Shown here one piece after another: positions 1-11,322 of a DNA stretch of 64,000 nt. Positions within the stretch are counted from its first letter, which is position 1. Each line of letters starts with the position of its first letter. The stretch spans positions 2,425,501 through 2,489,500 of the forward strand of contig CM066988.1 in the NCBI GenBank assembly GCA_033977485.1. Direction: 5' to 3'. The notes beneath the pieces were generated by a model, which ran no database searches, was not told the DNA's origin, and saw only the letters and a list, made by a program, of their open reading frames with translations. This stretch comes from Hydrangea macrophylla. Taxonomy: Eukaryota > Streptophyta > Magnoliopsida > Cornales > Hydrangeaceae. Position numbers and translations under genes: made by a program.

Positions 1-803
1 GTTGTAAAATTGTAGGGATTGTATCTAACATGATATATCCAAAGCAAAAAAATAAAAAGTTAGAATTATTATGGACGGACAAAAAAAAAAAAAAAAAGTG
101 GTATACTAAAGTTGTTAAAACTCTAAGAAAATTACTTAAGTGAAAGTGCACCGATTGATAAAAGTGTAAACCACTTATGGGTATCGGTAATTATCAGTTG
201 CTTTATATCTAAAATACTAAAACCATCCCACAAATGAATTTACCAAAATAACCACGACGATCTAGATTTATAATATTTGTTGATCTATCTCTGTCATAAA
301 CATACACATAACAAACAAATATACATACGCATATAACATATACAAAAAGAGGTTATAAAAAAAAAGTCCAAGAAAAAGAAAAAAAAAACCAATGGATTTA
401 TTTTATTCTAGAGTCCAAAAAAAAGAAAGTTGATTTATGAGGCAAATAAACATACACATAACATACAAATATGCATACATATATAATATAATATAATATA
501 TATATATACAAAAAGAGGTTTTAAGAAAAAAAAAAAAAGTTCAACAAAACGAAAAAAGAAAAAAAAAAAAAAACTAATAGATTTAGTTTATTCTAGAGTC
601 CAAAAAGAAAAAACCAACCACACACATAGATGTTATTAAGTTGTAGGACTCTTATGGCATGGACACACTACAAATAAAAAAGTGGTATACTAAACTTTTA
701 AAACTCTAAATTCTAAGGAAAATAGTTAAATAAAAATGCACCGATTGATAAAAGTGTAAAACACTTATGCACATTGGTACATTTATATGTATTATAGATA
801 TAA
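1..803. repeat. AT-rich intergenic DNA with direct duplications
   Basis: No gene is visible. Two stretches are repeated in direct orientation. One begins GTGGTATACTAAA and includes GCACCGATTGATAAAAGTGT (about 98-190 and 671-780). The other begins ACATACACATAACA and ends TACAAAAAGAGGTT (about 300-356 and 449-516). Long A-runs and TA tracts fill the rest. This looks like decayed tandemly duplicated non-coding DNA. Confidence 0.6.
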
Positions 804-915
804 GGAGTCCAACTCCAGTGCGCACTGGGTGAACGCATTGGGTTTTTTAAGCCTAAAAAAACCGCAGGTCAACGGAGCTGCAGGACAGAACGCAGGTCAA
901 TGGGGCGGCCCCAGG

Positions 916-1437
916 TAGGCCTGTAAACGGATCGGATATGGATCAGATTGGCCAGATCCGGCAAACATATTTTAGTCCGAATCCGATCCGAATATCCGAC
1001 GAATCTGTGAGCTTTGTCCCGTATTCGGATTTGCTAAGATCCAAATATCTGGTCCGAATATCCGATCCAATCTGAATAGAAATCATGGTTGTAAAAATGT
1101 AATATTACTCATTTTTCACAAATTTCATATAGCAAAACAAGTGTTATTTTCAAATTCTCACTAGTACCATCTGTCTACCGTTGGATTAAAAGAATCAAGG
1201 GTAGAGATTTGTCTAACATATATTATATAATATATATATATATAACACACATACAATATCACAAATTCGGATCGGGTCTTAGACGGATCTGATCTATTAA
1301 ATCCATATCCGGACCATTTTTATACAACTCTATTCAGATATGGATCCGGATCTGGATCTAAAAAAAGGCTCAGATCCGTCTAACTGAGCCGGATCCGGAC
1401 CGGATCCAGGCCTAGACCCGGTCCGTTGACAGGCCTA
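916..1437. mobile_element. hAT-like non-autonomous element
   Basis: The ends are inverted: TAGGCCTGTAAACGG at the left and the complement of TAGGCCTGTCAACGG at the right. They are flanked by an 8-bp near-duplication, GCCCCAGG (908-915) and CCCCCAGG (1438-1445). Eight-bp duplications and a TAGG-type terminus fit the hAT superfamily. The interior has many GGATCCGGA-like subrepeats in both orientations and no open frame. It lies at the very left edge of the hAT-like element 1442-2018, so it inserted after that one. Confidence 0.7.
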
Positions 1438-1441
1438 CCCC

Positions 1442-2018
1442 CAGGGCCTGCCTTGAGGTTTTGGGGGCCTTAGGCGAACTTATAAAATGAGGCACTCTAT
1501 ATAAGCATGAACCAATTATCAAATCCAGAAATGTAGTTCTTAAAAGTCATTTGGGTCTATTTAGGAAAACCTAAATTGTTTTTTTGGGAAGGGGACTGCC
1601 TAAGAATTTGAGTGCTTTAGTACAAAGATACCCCAACAAAACTGCAAGTAATTTCAATAAATTTCAAATATTCAGTTCTATAAATAAAATGTAAGGAAAG
1701 TGCCCAAAAACATTGAAAAGTCATATTCAAGAAAGTTTAGAGGTATTTTTTTTTTTTTATATACAGAAAATGTTAAGCACACCAGTTTTGTGCACCTAAT
1801 GAGTAGTTTTTTTTTTTCCCAAACAAGGGCTTAAAAGTGGATAAGTCCATCGTAAAGTAGCTGACTTCCTTGGGTTTTGGGGTTTTTAGGTTGTGTTTAA
1901 GGCCTTTGAAATTAACAATTACTGTTCAGTGTTTGAAATTAGGGGCCTAAAATTATTCAAAATATTGGGAGCTTTAGGCGGGGGGGCCCTATAATTTTAT
2001 GCACCAGGGCCGGCCCTG
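1442..2018. mobile_element. hAT-like element with CAGGGCCGGCCCTG end
   Basis: The left end starts CAGGGCCTGCC and the right end finishes GCCGGCCCTG, which is CAGGGCCGGC on the other strand, a common hAT-type terminus. If the later insertion 916-1437 and its duplicated 8 bp are removed, the flanks read GGCGGCCC and GGCGCCCC, a 7/8 target duplication. The interior is AT-rich non-coding DNA with a GGGGGCCTTAGGCG / TTAGGCGGGGGGGCC pair near the ends. Confidence 0.6.
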
Positions 2019-2100
2019 GGCGCCCCGCGGTTTTTTAAGGTTTAAAAATCAAGTGCGTTCACCCAGTGCGCTTACCCAGTGTGCACTGGGGCCTGACTCC

Positions 2101-2442
2101 ATATATAAGTCACTATACAAGTTATTTATCAAACCTATTAACGAGTCTCACGAGCCTTAATTCATCGTGTTCATGAGCTTAAATGAGCGAGCAGATCTTA
2201 ATCTTGATCAAGCCGAACTTCAAGCTCCTGTTTAGCGACTCAACACATTTACAACCGTAGTTAAAACCATTGTTTCTTTAGTACCCGCATTTGAAATTTG
2301 TATTGCTCTGAAACTGAACTGAAGTGAGCCCATTGTGGCCGCGGTGGTGAGTTTTGTATTATTTTTTCGGAAAAAGTTGGGTTTTGTATTATGCCATTGC
2401 TAGTTAATGGAAGTAAAGCTATGAAATGAAGGTAAGTAATCA
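2101..2442. promoter_or_regulatory. Upstream region of the PPR gene
   Basis: These 342 bp separate the nested TIR element from the PPR start codon and must hold the promoter and 5' leader. No convincing TATA box or other motif could be singled out. The position of the transposon nest implies a short promoter or one partly made of transposon sequence. Confidence 0.35.
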
Positions 2443-3762
2443 ATGAAGAAGTTTAGTTTGTTTTTGTTGAACTTCAAGAGAGGGTTTAGCTCATGGTCTT
2501 TTGCTATCAAAAATGCTTCTTCACCCTATAAAGCGTTGAGCCTCTACTGTCAAATGCACCGCCAATCTGTCCCTTTTGATAGCTTCTCTATACTCTTCAC
2601 TCTCAAATCATGTACCCATTTGCAGAACAACAACAACAACAACAATAACCACCACCTCTCTCTCAATCTCATCCACCACCTCCATGCCCATCTTCTCAAA
2701 CTCGGCTTCAATTCTCATGTCTACGTCGCCACTTCTCTCCTTCATGCCTACGTTGTAGTCTCATTTCACAATGCCCGTGTCCTGTTCGATGAAATTCCTG
2801 TCAAAAACACTGTTACTTGGAATACAATGATTACTGGGTATGCAAAGTCGGGAGACTTGAACGCTGCACATGCATTGTTCGACGGAATGCCTTTGAGAGA
2901 TCTTGCTTCTTGGTCTGCCATGATCGCCGCTTACATAAATAGCGGCCATTGGGACACAGGGTTAACACTGTTTCATCAGATGATGGTGATTGAACTGTTC
3001 AAACCTGATCAAGTGACTCTGGGATCGATTTTGGCCAGTTGCGGTCGCATGGGTTCAATTGGGTTTCTGGTGGGAAAAGAAATTCATGGGTTTATTGTCA
3101 GGAACGGCTGGGAATTGAATGTCGAACTTGGTACGGTTCTGGTTGACATGTATGCAAAATGTGGATTCTTAAAGAAAGCTTCCCGGGTCTTTTATATGAT
3201 GCAAGACAGGAATGTCATGTCTTGGACTGCATTGATTTGTGGGTCTGCCCAACACGGTTTTGGCAAAGAAGCTTTGGTGATATTTGAGAGAATGAAAGAA
3301 TCTGGCATTAGACCCAATGAACTAACGTTCACTGGAGTTCTCAGCGCTTGTGTACAAGCAGGGCTTGTAGAGGAGGGCCGGACATATTTTAAGACGATAG
3401 AAGAGAATGGGTTGAAGCCGAGAATTCAGCACTACGGTTGTTTGGTTGATTTGTTTGGGAAGGCGGGTTTGGTAGGGGAAGCTTATGAAGTCATTAAGAC
3501 AATGAGGCTTGAACCCAATGTTGTTGTTTGGAGTTCATTCCTGTCAGCTTGTAAGGTGCATAGGCAGTTTGAGATGGGTGAGAGAGTGATAGAGCGGGTT
3601 TTGGGGATGATACAACCAGAGAATGATGGAGGTGTTTACACTCTTATTTGTGATTTGTATAATTTGGGTGGTAAGTTGGATGATGCAGAAAGAGTTAGGA
3701 AGTTAATGACCAACGAAAATGTGAGGAAGGCAAGAGGGTCTAGTTTCATACAAAGTAGCTGA
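2443..3762 (+). CDS. Pentatricopeptide repeat protein, PLS class, E subgroup
   Basis: This 439-residue intronless frame has alternating PPR motifs typical of plant organelle RNA-binding proteins. Clear repeats include TWNTMITGYAKSGDLNAAHALFDGMP-type units at about residues 125-150 and 156-190, WTALICGSAQHG near 261, and GLKPRIQHYGCLVDLFGKAG near 323. The C-terminal 80 residues, from VVWSSFLSACKVHRQFE to the end, match the E motif; there is no E+ extension or DYW deaminase domain. Such proteins bind organellar transcripts and act in editing, usually with a DYW partner supplied in trans. The N-terminus is basic and serine-rich, consistent with a mitochondrial or plastid signal. Residues 62-69 are an eight-asparagine tract coded by an AAC microsatellite (about 2627-2650), which could vary in length between individuals. 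The first in-frame ATG is used. The specific target is unknown. The gene is convergent with TGD2. Confidence 0.9.
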   Translation: MKKFSLFLLNFKRGFSSWSFAIKNASSPYKALSLYCQMHRQSVPFDSFSILFTLKSCTHLQNNNNNNNNHHLSLNLIHHLHAHLLKLGFNSHVYVATSLLHAYVVVSFHNARVLFDEIPVKNTVTWNTMITGYAKSGDLNAAHALFDGMPLRDLASWSAMIAAYINSGHWDTGLTLFHQMMVIELFKPDQVTLGSILASCGRMGSIGFLVGKEIHGFIVRNGWELNVELGTVLVDMYAKCGFLKKASRVFYMMQDRNVMSWTALICGSAQHGFGKEALVIFERMKESGIRPNELTFTGVLSACVQAGLVEEGRTYFKTIEENGLKPRIQHYGCLVDLFGKAGLVGEAYEVIKTMRLEPNVVVWSSFLSACKVHRQFEMGERVIERVLGMIQPENDGGVYTLICDLYNLGGKLDDAERVRKLMTNENVRKARGSSFIQSS

Positions 3763-4982
3763 TAGACTTCTCATCTTGGAGGCCAATGAACTACAGCCTT
3801 TCTGGAACATAACGATTTAAATTTCGTTGCCAGATGCTTTGTGTTGCTACTTGCTAGCCTTTATCAAGTCGAAGGAAAAGTGGGATATCCTTTCAAAGAA
3901 AAGGTAGTTTCTACATCGTAACACTTTATGATTCTGTATTTAAGAGAGAGAGAGAGAGGTTACACCTGTATCCAGGTTCAAAAGCATTACATGATTCAAA
4001 GGAGGGTCTGAATGCTCTATTCTGGCGTACAACTGCATTCAGTTACTATGTGCAAAAAGCCACTAGGGGGACTGGTTGATTCTGCCTGGAATGACTTGAA
4101 TTCGAGATAAATTGTTATTTCAATTTTGGTATCCATGTCATGGATCCAAAAATTAAGTTCTCTGTGGTGGCAGTTTGCTTTTGAGGATAAGACAGACAGC
4201 TTGCAACAATATTGTTTGCTTTGTTGCAAATTTAAGGTACAGTTCTTTGTGTTGTAAAGACATTACTTCTACAGTAGTTTTAGACCCAAAAAAAAAATTA
4301 CACAATCAATTGCTGGAAATAGAAGCTGCTTTTTCACTGTTTGTTTTTTTTTTTTTTTTTTGGCTTTCTGGGCTACAAACTCCATTATATGCACTACAGC
4401 CTGTAGCAAATGAAATTCAAGTTGAACTTTCTTTTCAGCCAAAAATATTACAAGTGAGACTTTAATTGAATGAATTCAAAATTACTTTCTGTAATTGTGT
4501 CCTGAAATTTAAGAAGAATTGGTTTCCATCCATATCTTTTGGTTGAAATGAGGATGTAGAACTAAAACTAGCTTGCAGCAGTTAACTGTGACAACTGCAA
4601 AGCATGGAGAAAAAAGCATTAGTAGAACTGTCAACATAGCAAACTAACCTTCAAGAATAATTTCTTCTGTAAACGAGTGGCATTACAACAAATTTAGATC
4701 TATATCTGATAGTGATTTCAAGTATCAGTTGAAAATTATGATTTCTATAGCAACAATAAGGGCCTTCAGAGGAAAGCACAGACAAATCCAACAATTTAGG
4801 TGCGTTGGGGTGGGCAATCTAGCTTCAGGGTGTAGTAATATCCAAACCACATAAGTGGCTCCAGAACAAAACATCTCCATAAATTCAGCAGCAATCCAAA
4901 ACAGAAGCCATACAGGAGTCATTTTTAAGTCAGCCAATTCATTGTTGCAAACTATGGACCTATTTCGAACCATTGATTGTCT
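3763..4982. other. Convergent intergenic region with 3' flanks of PPR and TGD2
   Basis: About 1.2 kb lies between the stop codons of two convergent genes and must contain both 3' UTRs. It has a short GA run near 3944-3958, a T18 run near 4345, and no frame with recognisable protein similarity. No polyadenylation signal could be assigned with confidence. Confidence 0.5.
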
Positions 4983-5355
4983 TCACAAGAGCCTGCTGAG
5001 AGACTTGATGAGCAATTTTAAATTCTGTCTAGTCGCCTCATCACCAGTGAATCCCAGAATGTCAGAACTTATATTCTGCAACAGTTGATGGATGATTTAT
5101 GAAGAAATGAAAGTAACAAAATAACACACACACCCACACATCATATGTATATATTAACCACTCGGACAGTTAACGTGAAGGTAGGAGTATAACAAAGTAG
5201 GAATATACCTCAATATTCTTTAAAGTGAAAATGAGGGTGTATATGGACTTCTGAATCAATTCAGTATTCTCTGGGGTCATAATGGACGAGTGCACTCTTC
5301 TGTAGAAATATGGATAATGAAGCACTATGAGTCTAATAAACCATACAGAAACTAG

Positions 5356-5417
<62 letters not shown>

Positions 5418-7998
5418 CGGGGGGTGTTAAAAAACAAAATAGGATGAGTACATTCAATGTTTTAGTTCGCAGCAGTTGAAATGAGCCCTGATGTTTGTGC
5501 GAGGCTAGGAAGCACGGACTCTTCGAAAAGGCAGCTGCGCCCGCACTGGGTGTGTACTAATTTAAAGGCTGCCACACCCGCACTGGGTGTGTACCCGCAC
5601 TGGGTGTGTACTAATTTTAAGACTGCCGCACCCGCACTGGGTGTCGGACCGCCGAACCCGTGCTTCCTAGGTGCGAGGTTAGCATTGAAAATCGTGCTAT
5701 GGTCATGTGAGATTTGAACGTACATGCACCATATGTTTTACTTTGAACAAGGTAGTCTTCTTTATACACATGGAAGCCATCCTAGTCGGAATTCTCATAT
5801 TTTGTATGACATGCCAGCTACATCTTCCATCTTAAGAATGGATTAATCTCTACTTCCATATGACCATTTTTGTTCAAGGTTTGTCAAACTGAAATCCAGG
5901 TTGAGAGAGTAAGAGTCACAAGGTCAGGAAAATGGACGATTAAGTATTCACTTTGCCAAGTTGCTTGCCATCCCAGAAGTTCAATGAAAAGCCTGAACTT
6001 TGCAGCAATAATTTGATGTTGTACAAACCCCTTTTCTTGTTGCTTTAATGTGGGGATTAGGAAATCTGCCTTATCCTTGCCTGCTTAGAACACCACCCTC
6101 CCCCACCCCACCCCACCCCACCCCACCCCCAAAATATATATATATATATATATATATACGGCCAGGCTCTAGAGTGAACAGGTTAGAGTGAACATACCAG
6201 TGAACATTTTTTTTGGCCTGAACTTGCGGGCTGCCCCGCTGACCCGCACGCGCCCCACTAACCCGCGGGTTTTTTAGGCCAAAAAAAATGTTCACCGGGT
6301 ATGTTCACTCTACCCTGTTCACTCTAGAGCCTGACTGTGTATATATATATATATAACCCACCCCACCACACTCAAAACATAGGGATATTTCCTTGCTGCT
6401 GGGTATGGGAAACAATATTGGGTAAGGCAATGATCTTTCCTTTTCATTGGTAACAAAAGGTGAACAAAATTCGTAAAACTCAGGCTACTAGAAAGGGTGC
6501 CAGGCACAACTTTCCACAAACTCAGGCAGCTAGTTGGCATTTTCTGAAATTGCTACCAGTCACCAAAACACACATCACTCTTCTTCAAATATGCACAGAC
6601 TAAATATGACCAACAGAGTCTACAGAGATACGACACTTTACCTCAAATCATCGGAGGCTTGTGTCAGGCTTTTGGTTAAAGTCTCAGCTTCCTTCAGCAA
6701 ACCACTATCACGAACCTCAGCCAGCAAAGGTTGAACATCTTCAGCCATGGCTTTGATCTGAGGCATCACTACATCAAACACAAAAACTTCTGTGCATGAG
6801 AATCTATACCTGTGGGGAACAAGAAATGGTTTTGACTCTTGCTCACAAGCACAAAGAGTCACATATACACATGCATGCCAATCATGCTAGGTCTTTCTCC
6901 AATGGATGCGCTCCAACTTGTCACAAATTACAATGCCAATAGCATGGTTGAAAGGTACTACCGTCATTATACCAACAGGTTGAAGGTGTAAGCTAAATGC
7001 AGTCCACGTAAAAACCATGATACTTTTTTTCTCAAACAGAAACGACCAAGGTGACTGCAACACAGAGATTATGGACTCAATTTGCAATGAAGCGAGGAGT
7101 ACAGCTCACTACAAAATGTACTCCTAATACAGGAAAGGCAAATTGACACATCTGGGAGCATCGCCCCATAGAATGAGCTATTATCTAGAAAACCCTCTGC
7201 ACCACTAGCATTTTACTTACCAACATATAAAAAATATACCAGTGCACACTGCCTGTTAGGTCTACAAGAGACTTAATATGTTGATGGGACTTGACTATAA
7301 GATGTTGAAAAGTAAAAGAAAATTTCATTAGTTTCTGAAATGGTTCAAGGAATGACACAAGGCGAATTGAGGAAAATGCTAAATACAGAACAGTATCGTG
7401 TTTGTATGCTAGATAAGTTTACTTTGACATTAAGGCCAAATAGTCCTGCTGTGGATATAAAAACCAAATACATACAAAATGACATCCTTTTTTTTTATCT
7501 GATATGTAAGACATAAAATGGCATCTGGAGCATGTTTTCATCTTTCAAATGAATAAAAAGAATCACATAAGTAACAGATCATAACAACACGAAAACAGCT
7601 AGTACACACAAAGTCACACATACATAAAGGCATACATATAGAGGGAGAAAGAGAGAAATTGTTACCATCTAAGTTTTGAGTTTCATCGTTATTTTGTCAT
7701 AAAAGTGACAAATTCTTTAAGAAACCTTTTATTTCCTTTTAAAAATGGTGGATTATCAACCTAGACGTCAATCGGAAAGAGCCATTACTCTGTGGTGGTC
7801 ACGCTTAAAGAGGGTGCTGGCTAGACGGGATACAAACCTTCCCTGAAGAGCAAAATTTGGCCAGAGCTTTGGTGTTTCATTTAATATTTTGACCGAGATA
7901 AGCATAGAATAGGTGAAAAGCATTAGCACTTAACATTTTTTCACGTACGAGTGTTTTTATAAGAGAAAGTGGTGAGAGATTCCTCTTTTACTCTTTTT

Positions 7999-8097
<99 letters not shown>

Positions 8098-9591
8098 CTT
8101 TTCTATCCTGTAAGCAAATGTCTCCAATGATAAAAAAAAGTTTAAGAGTAATGCTAATCTTCTCAAATCTGAACCCCAAATTTGGTTCCCAAATGATTTG
8201 TCAGTTGTGCGCAGGTCATTGGCACAACATGGTGGCACTTGTATTAAACCATTTGGGAACTAAATCTGGGATTCAAATTGGAAAGCATAGAATTATTAAA
8301 TATGCCCTCAATACACTCATTTCTGCCAAACAAACGTGCACAAATTCAGAATTGGAACCAACTCAATGATTAGAACTCCTAGATTGCATTTTGTTTATGG
8401 CAATCTGCTTTGGACAGACAACTTGATAGTTGGTATACACCAATGTGGAGTATTATTTTAGTGTGAAGATGAAGTCAGAAGAAGAAAAAATTAGATGGGC
8501 ACATCAAACCTTCATAAGCAGTGGTTTTGCCTCTTCAATCACAGATGCAGCTCGTTCGGCCAGTGAATATGTATTGGCAATACCAATTTGTTCAACATCA
8601 CGTCCGAGGCGGGTGAATATCCCAACCAACGCATCCAAACTTACCCCTTGATAGCCCGTAATCTTTTGTCTGTCACATACAATTAGACCTTCTTTAACAC
8701 AATCTGGGTGAAGAGGCCCCTTTAAAGGTATGGGAATCGGATCACGAGGTGTAATGTCAATCATAGTTTCCATTAGAAGGCCAGACTGATTCACCTCAAT
8801 GAGTGAATTTTGAGGTATTATTATCTTATCATCTTCCACCTACAAATAAATAGATTATGATTCATTCATGTAAGTGAATAATGTAATGTCCACACCAAAT
8901 TGGTGAACTTTTTGGTCATGGTTTAAGATTCATTCACTCACTCAGTCAGGATGTGAAATTAAATTATCAACAAACTTTTTTTTTTTTATTAAACTAACTA
9001 ATAAAAATAAAATAAAATAAAATAAAATAAAAGAGTTGGGATTACCTCAACAACTGCTTCAATATTTCTCAAGGAAGGATTAACGCGGATAACATTGCCA
9101 ACCGTAACTCCTCTAATCCTAACAGGTGTTCCAGTGCAAATCCCACAAGCCTGAGTGAACTCAAATACAGCCAGATACTTTCTAAACTTGGACCGTAACT
9201 GAAACCCCCTCAACCAAACCAAACAAAGTGCAAGGAGGACTGTTCCAGACACCAGAAACAACCCAACCCCACCTTCCCAAATGCTCCTCCGACCAAACCC
9301 GAAATCGCTCATCGGTTGTAATGTTCGCCTCCAAATATTGCGAGGGACTTCCAAAACAACAGCAAGTGGGTTCTTTGTCTCAGAACTACTAGAAGAAGAA
9401 GTAGAAGAAGGATAAGGGTTTGGTTGGTTATGTCCTCCAGAATCAGCAGCAGCTCTTATCCTGAAGAGCTTCTTTTGAGGAGGCAAAAAATTCACAGAAC
9501 CGGGTGTGGCTGTGGCTGTGGGTGGCCTATTCAGCTGTGGAAACAACATAGCAAGGCAGGCGGAAACATTGGCCACTGAATTCCCAACCAT
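4983..9591 (-). CDS. TGD2: TGD2-like chloroplast lipid-import MCE protein
   Basis: Five exons on the minus strand: 9591-9046, 8839-8510, 6757-6642, 5299-5209, 5075-4983. All introns are GT-AG and the spliced product is 391 residues (Arabidopsis TGD2 is 381). Exon 1 encodes a Ser/Pro-rich plastid transit region, a single membrane segment at about residues 106-128, and the start of the MCE/MlaD domain (CGICTGTPVRIRGVTVG, near 149-165). Exon 2 completes the MCE domain. Exons 3-5 encode the helical C-terminus, including SIMTPENTELIQKSIYTL and the ending LLIKSLSRLL. In Arabidopsis TGD2 is the phosphatidic-acid-binding substrate-capture subunit of the TGD1-2-3 ABC transporter in the inner chloroplast envelope, which moves ER-derived lipid to plastids. 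All exon joins keep frame and no key residue is missing. Intron 3 (1.34 kb) and intron 2 (1.75 kb) are enlarged by MITEs and microsatellites. Confidence 0.95.
5358..5415. repeat. (GA)29 microsatellite in TGD2 intron 3
   Basis: An uninterrupted GA run of 58 nt lies 59 nt upstream (gene sense) of the exon 4 acceptor. On the transcript it reads as a CU tract, so it adds pyrimidine-rich sequence close to the splice site. Confidence 0.95.
5505..5670. mobile_element. 166-bp hAT-type MITE in TGD2 intron 3
   Basis: It has perfect 13-bp terminal inverted repeats (CTAGGAAGCACGG and its complement) flanked by a perfect 8-bp target duplication GTGCGAGG (5497-5504 and 5671-5678), diagnostic of hAT transposition. 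The interior holds four copies of a unit around CCCGCACTGGGTGT, partly as a tandem array. No coding capacity. Confidence 0.85.
6161..6335. mobile_element. MITE with CCAGGCTCTAGAGTGAACA ends, TGD2 intron 3
   Basis: About 38-bp nearly perfect inverted ends: GCCAGGCTCTAGAGTGAACA continuing to GAACATACC, against the complement of the right end, GTCAGGCTCTAGAGTGAACA. The element is flanked on both sides by TA-dinucleotide tracts, so the target duplication is hidden. The centre contains AACCCGCGGGTTTTTTAGGC, the same kind of GC-rich core as the outer element at 804-2100. Confidence 0.8.
8001..8095. repeat. (TG)20(AG)27 compound microsatellite, TGD2 intron 2
   Basis: Forty nt of pure TG are followed without a break by 55 nt of AG. 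Long open frames across it (CVCVC/ERERE or LSLSLS/HTHTH) are artefacts of the repeat. Confidence 0.95.
8146..8297. mobile_element. MITE (AGTAATGCT family), TGD2 intron 2
   Basis: Imperfect inverted ends pair AGAGTAATGCTAATCTTCTC with the complement of AAAGCATAGAATTATT. Within the arms, CCAAATTTGGTTCCCAAATG pairs with CCATTTGGGAACTAAATCTGG. Related copies lie at 58504-58693 (same TTTGTCAGTTGT interior) and, by its ends, at 56399-56556. Confidence 0.65.
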
Positions 9592-9681
9592 CTTTTATAC
9601 AAAGTAAGTTCCAAATCCCTAATTGGAGGAGGGAGAGGGGGTTCTTACTTCTTGGTGGCCAAAGTACCAAGTTTTTTTCCA

Positions 9682-9724
<43 letters not shown>

Positions 9725-9900
9725 GTAGTGACTATTCTCTAGTTTGTTTGTTGTCGAGCCCAACTCCAACTCAGATTGATGGAAAGACAAGACATAGAGG
9801 GGAGGAGAGTGAGAGAAGTACCATTTTTGGTTTTGAGGGGTACGTTCCAAAACCCTAACCTAGCCTAGCTCTGTGGAGAATTCTCCAAACATAAAAGCTA
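9592..9900 (-). promoter_or_regulatory. 5' flank of TGD2 with (CT)n tract
   Basis: Immediately upstream of the TGD2 start codon. It contains a 36-nt CT/TC run (9685-9720), read as GA on the gene strand. GA/CT microsatellites are frequent in plant core promoters and 5' UTRs. A clear TATA box was not identified, as is usual for plastid housekeeping genes. Confidence 0.45.
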
Positions 9901-10151
9901 AAAGCTGAGGCACGTACAACAATCGCACCTAAAAAAGTATATCAGCATTATTGAACGATTAAAGATTCAGACACATCTAAAAACATCATTTTTTTTTTAG
10001 ACACAATTAAAAAGATGTTATTATATCTCTCTTATTATACTCACAGTGATATAAGAGAGATAGACATCTCTCTTAAGTTGTGTCTCAAAAATTTTGTCAT
10101 TGGGTATGCCCCTAGTATTACCCTTATTGATCACCATCAGAGTCTAAGGGT

Positions 10152-10665
10152 GGGGTGCGTTTGATAAAACTAAAAATTTAGTACTGAATTTGAAGTACTG
10201 AAAACCATTTACCAAGTATTAAAATATACTGCATTCAGTGATTATTTTTAGTACATATTTTTCACTTAAAGTTTTTAGGAGTTTTTTAGCTACTTTTTTT
10301 TAATTAAGTGATGCGTTATCAAATGCATTGAGAAAAAATAAATAAGGGTGAGTTTGATAAAGAAAATTAAATGTTGACTTTTAAGTAATAAAAATTTTAG
10401 GTGATTGGATTCGCAGTACAAAAAAATAGTGTTTTAAATAATGATCTATACTGTATTCAGTGATTATTTTTAGTAAAAAAATTTCACTTAAAGTTTTTAG
10501 TGGATTTTTGGCTTTTTTAAAATTATGTGGTACGTTATCAAACGAGCTAAAAAACCATAAGTGCTGAAACTTTTCATTTTCGGCAGTTAATTGAGTTATC
10601 AAACACACCCTAAGTGCTTAAAGTTTTCATTTTCACCACTTAATTGGGTTATTAAACAGACCCTA
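10152..10665. repeat. Tandem copies of a GTGCGTTTGATAA-type MITE
   Basis: Two or three partial copies of an AT-rich unit lie head to tail. Units open with GGGTGCGTTTGATAA (10153) or GGGTGAGTTTGATAA (10346) and close with TTATCAAACACACCC (about 10596-10610), giving inverted ends. Shared interior words are TTCAGTGATTATTTTTAGTA and TTCACTTAAAGTTTTTAG. A third diverged copy is at about 11505-11772. Confidence 0.65.
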
Positions 10666-10841
10666 AGATACTGAGCTTCGGTTTCCTAATTGACCGATTT
10701 GCCCCTGGCACTTACCAATCCTTTAATCTAAGGGTAAATTATATAGACACCCCGTCATGTATTGCACTTTTTCATTAACACCCTCTAAACTAAAAATTCA
10801 TCAAATTAACCCCTTCAAATATTATTTTTCTTCTCAAATTG

Positions 10842-10843
<2 letters not shown>

Positions 10844-10881
<38 letters not shown>
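10844..10881. repeat. Poly-C tract (C38)
   Basis: Thirty-eight consecutive C residues, followed 58 nt later by a G12 run (10940-10951). A tract like this is prone to replication slippage and assembly error, so its length should be treated as approximate. Confidence 0.85.
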
Positions 10882-11322
10882 ACAATACGCCCTCATAAAT
10901 GGTTGAGGGGTCACTTTGTTGAGTTTTTTTAGTTTGGTTGGGGGGGGGGGGTGCTTGTTTCCACAAAAATAGCATTTTAATAACTTAATTATTAAACAAG
11001 AGTGTATCGAAACTTAAAGACAGTTCAAGGGTAAATCGTTTTTACGGAAACCGACTCTATAGAGTGGTTTTTACTAAAACCGATTCTATGTTTAAAATCG
11101 ATTTTACTAAAACTGAGTTTAATGTTGAATTTCACCAACAAAAAAAAATTTCTGAAAAAGGTAATTTTGTTGAAAAATTAATACAAAAGTCGGTTTTAGT
11201 AAAACTGACTCTAAAAAGTCGTGCTTAGTAAAAACGACTTTAAATAAATTCGCTTTTACCAAAAATGACTCTAGAATCGTCATTACTAAGAACGATTATA
11301 GGTAAACGTTTGCAGGAAAAAC

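Larger units (their letters stand above)
804..2100. mobile_element. Nested TIR element (outer MITE-like shell)
   Basis: The two ends are imperfect inverted repeats. The left end reads GGAGTCCAACTCCAGTGCGC and continues CACTGGGTGAACGCA. The reverse complement of the right end reads GGAGTCAGGCCCCAGTGCAC and continues CACTGGGT...GAACGCA. Both then run into a TTTTTTAA segment and a GC-rich core. Flanks are TATA-rich, so the target duplication cannot be set. The core is interrupted by two hAT-like elements (916-1437, 1442-2018); without them the shell is only about 200 bp. No transposase is coded. Confidence 0.65.

Noticed and set aside
4175..4465. 96-codon frame between PPR and TGD2
   Set aside because: AT-rich with a poly-F stretch from a T-run and no similarity; it falls in the 3' flanks of two convergent genes.
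7957..8369. Long open frames coding LSLSLS/HTHTHT or ERERER/CVCVCV
   Set aside because: They are translations of the (TG)n(AG)n microsatellite in TGD2 intron 2. The same holds for frames over GA/CT repeats near 5170-5457, 9652, 11827, 30494-31083, 48375 and 54661.
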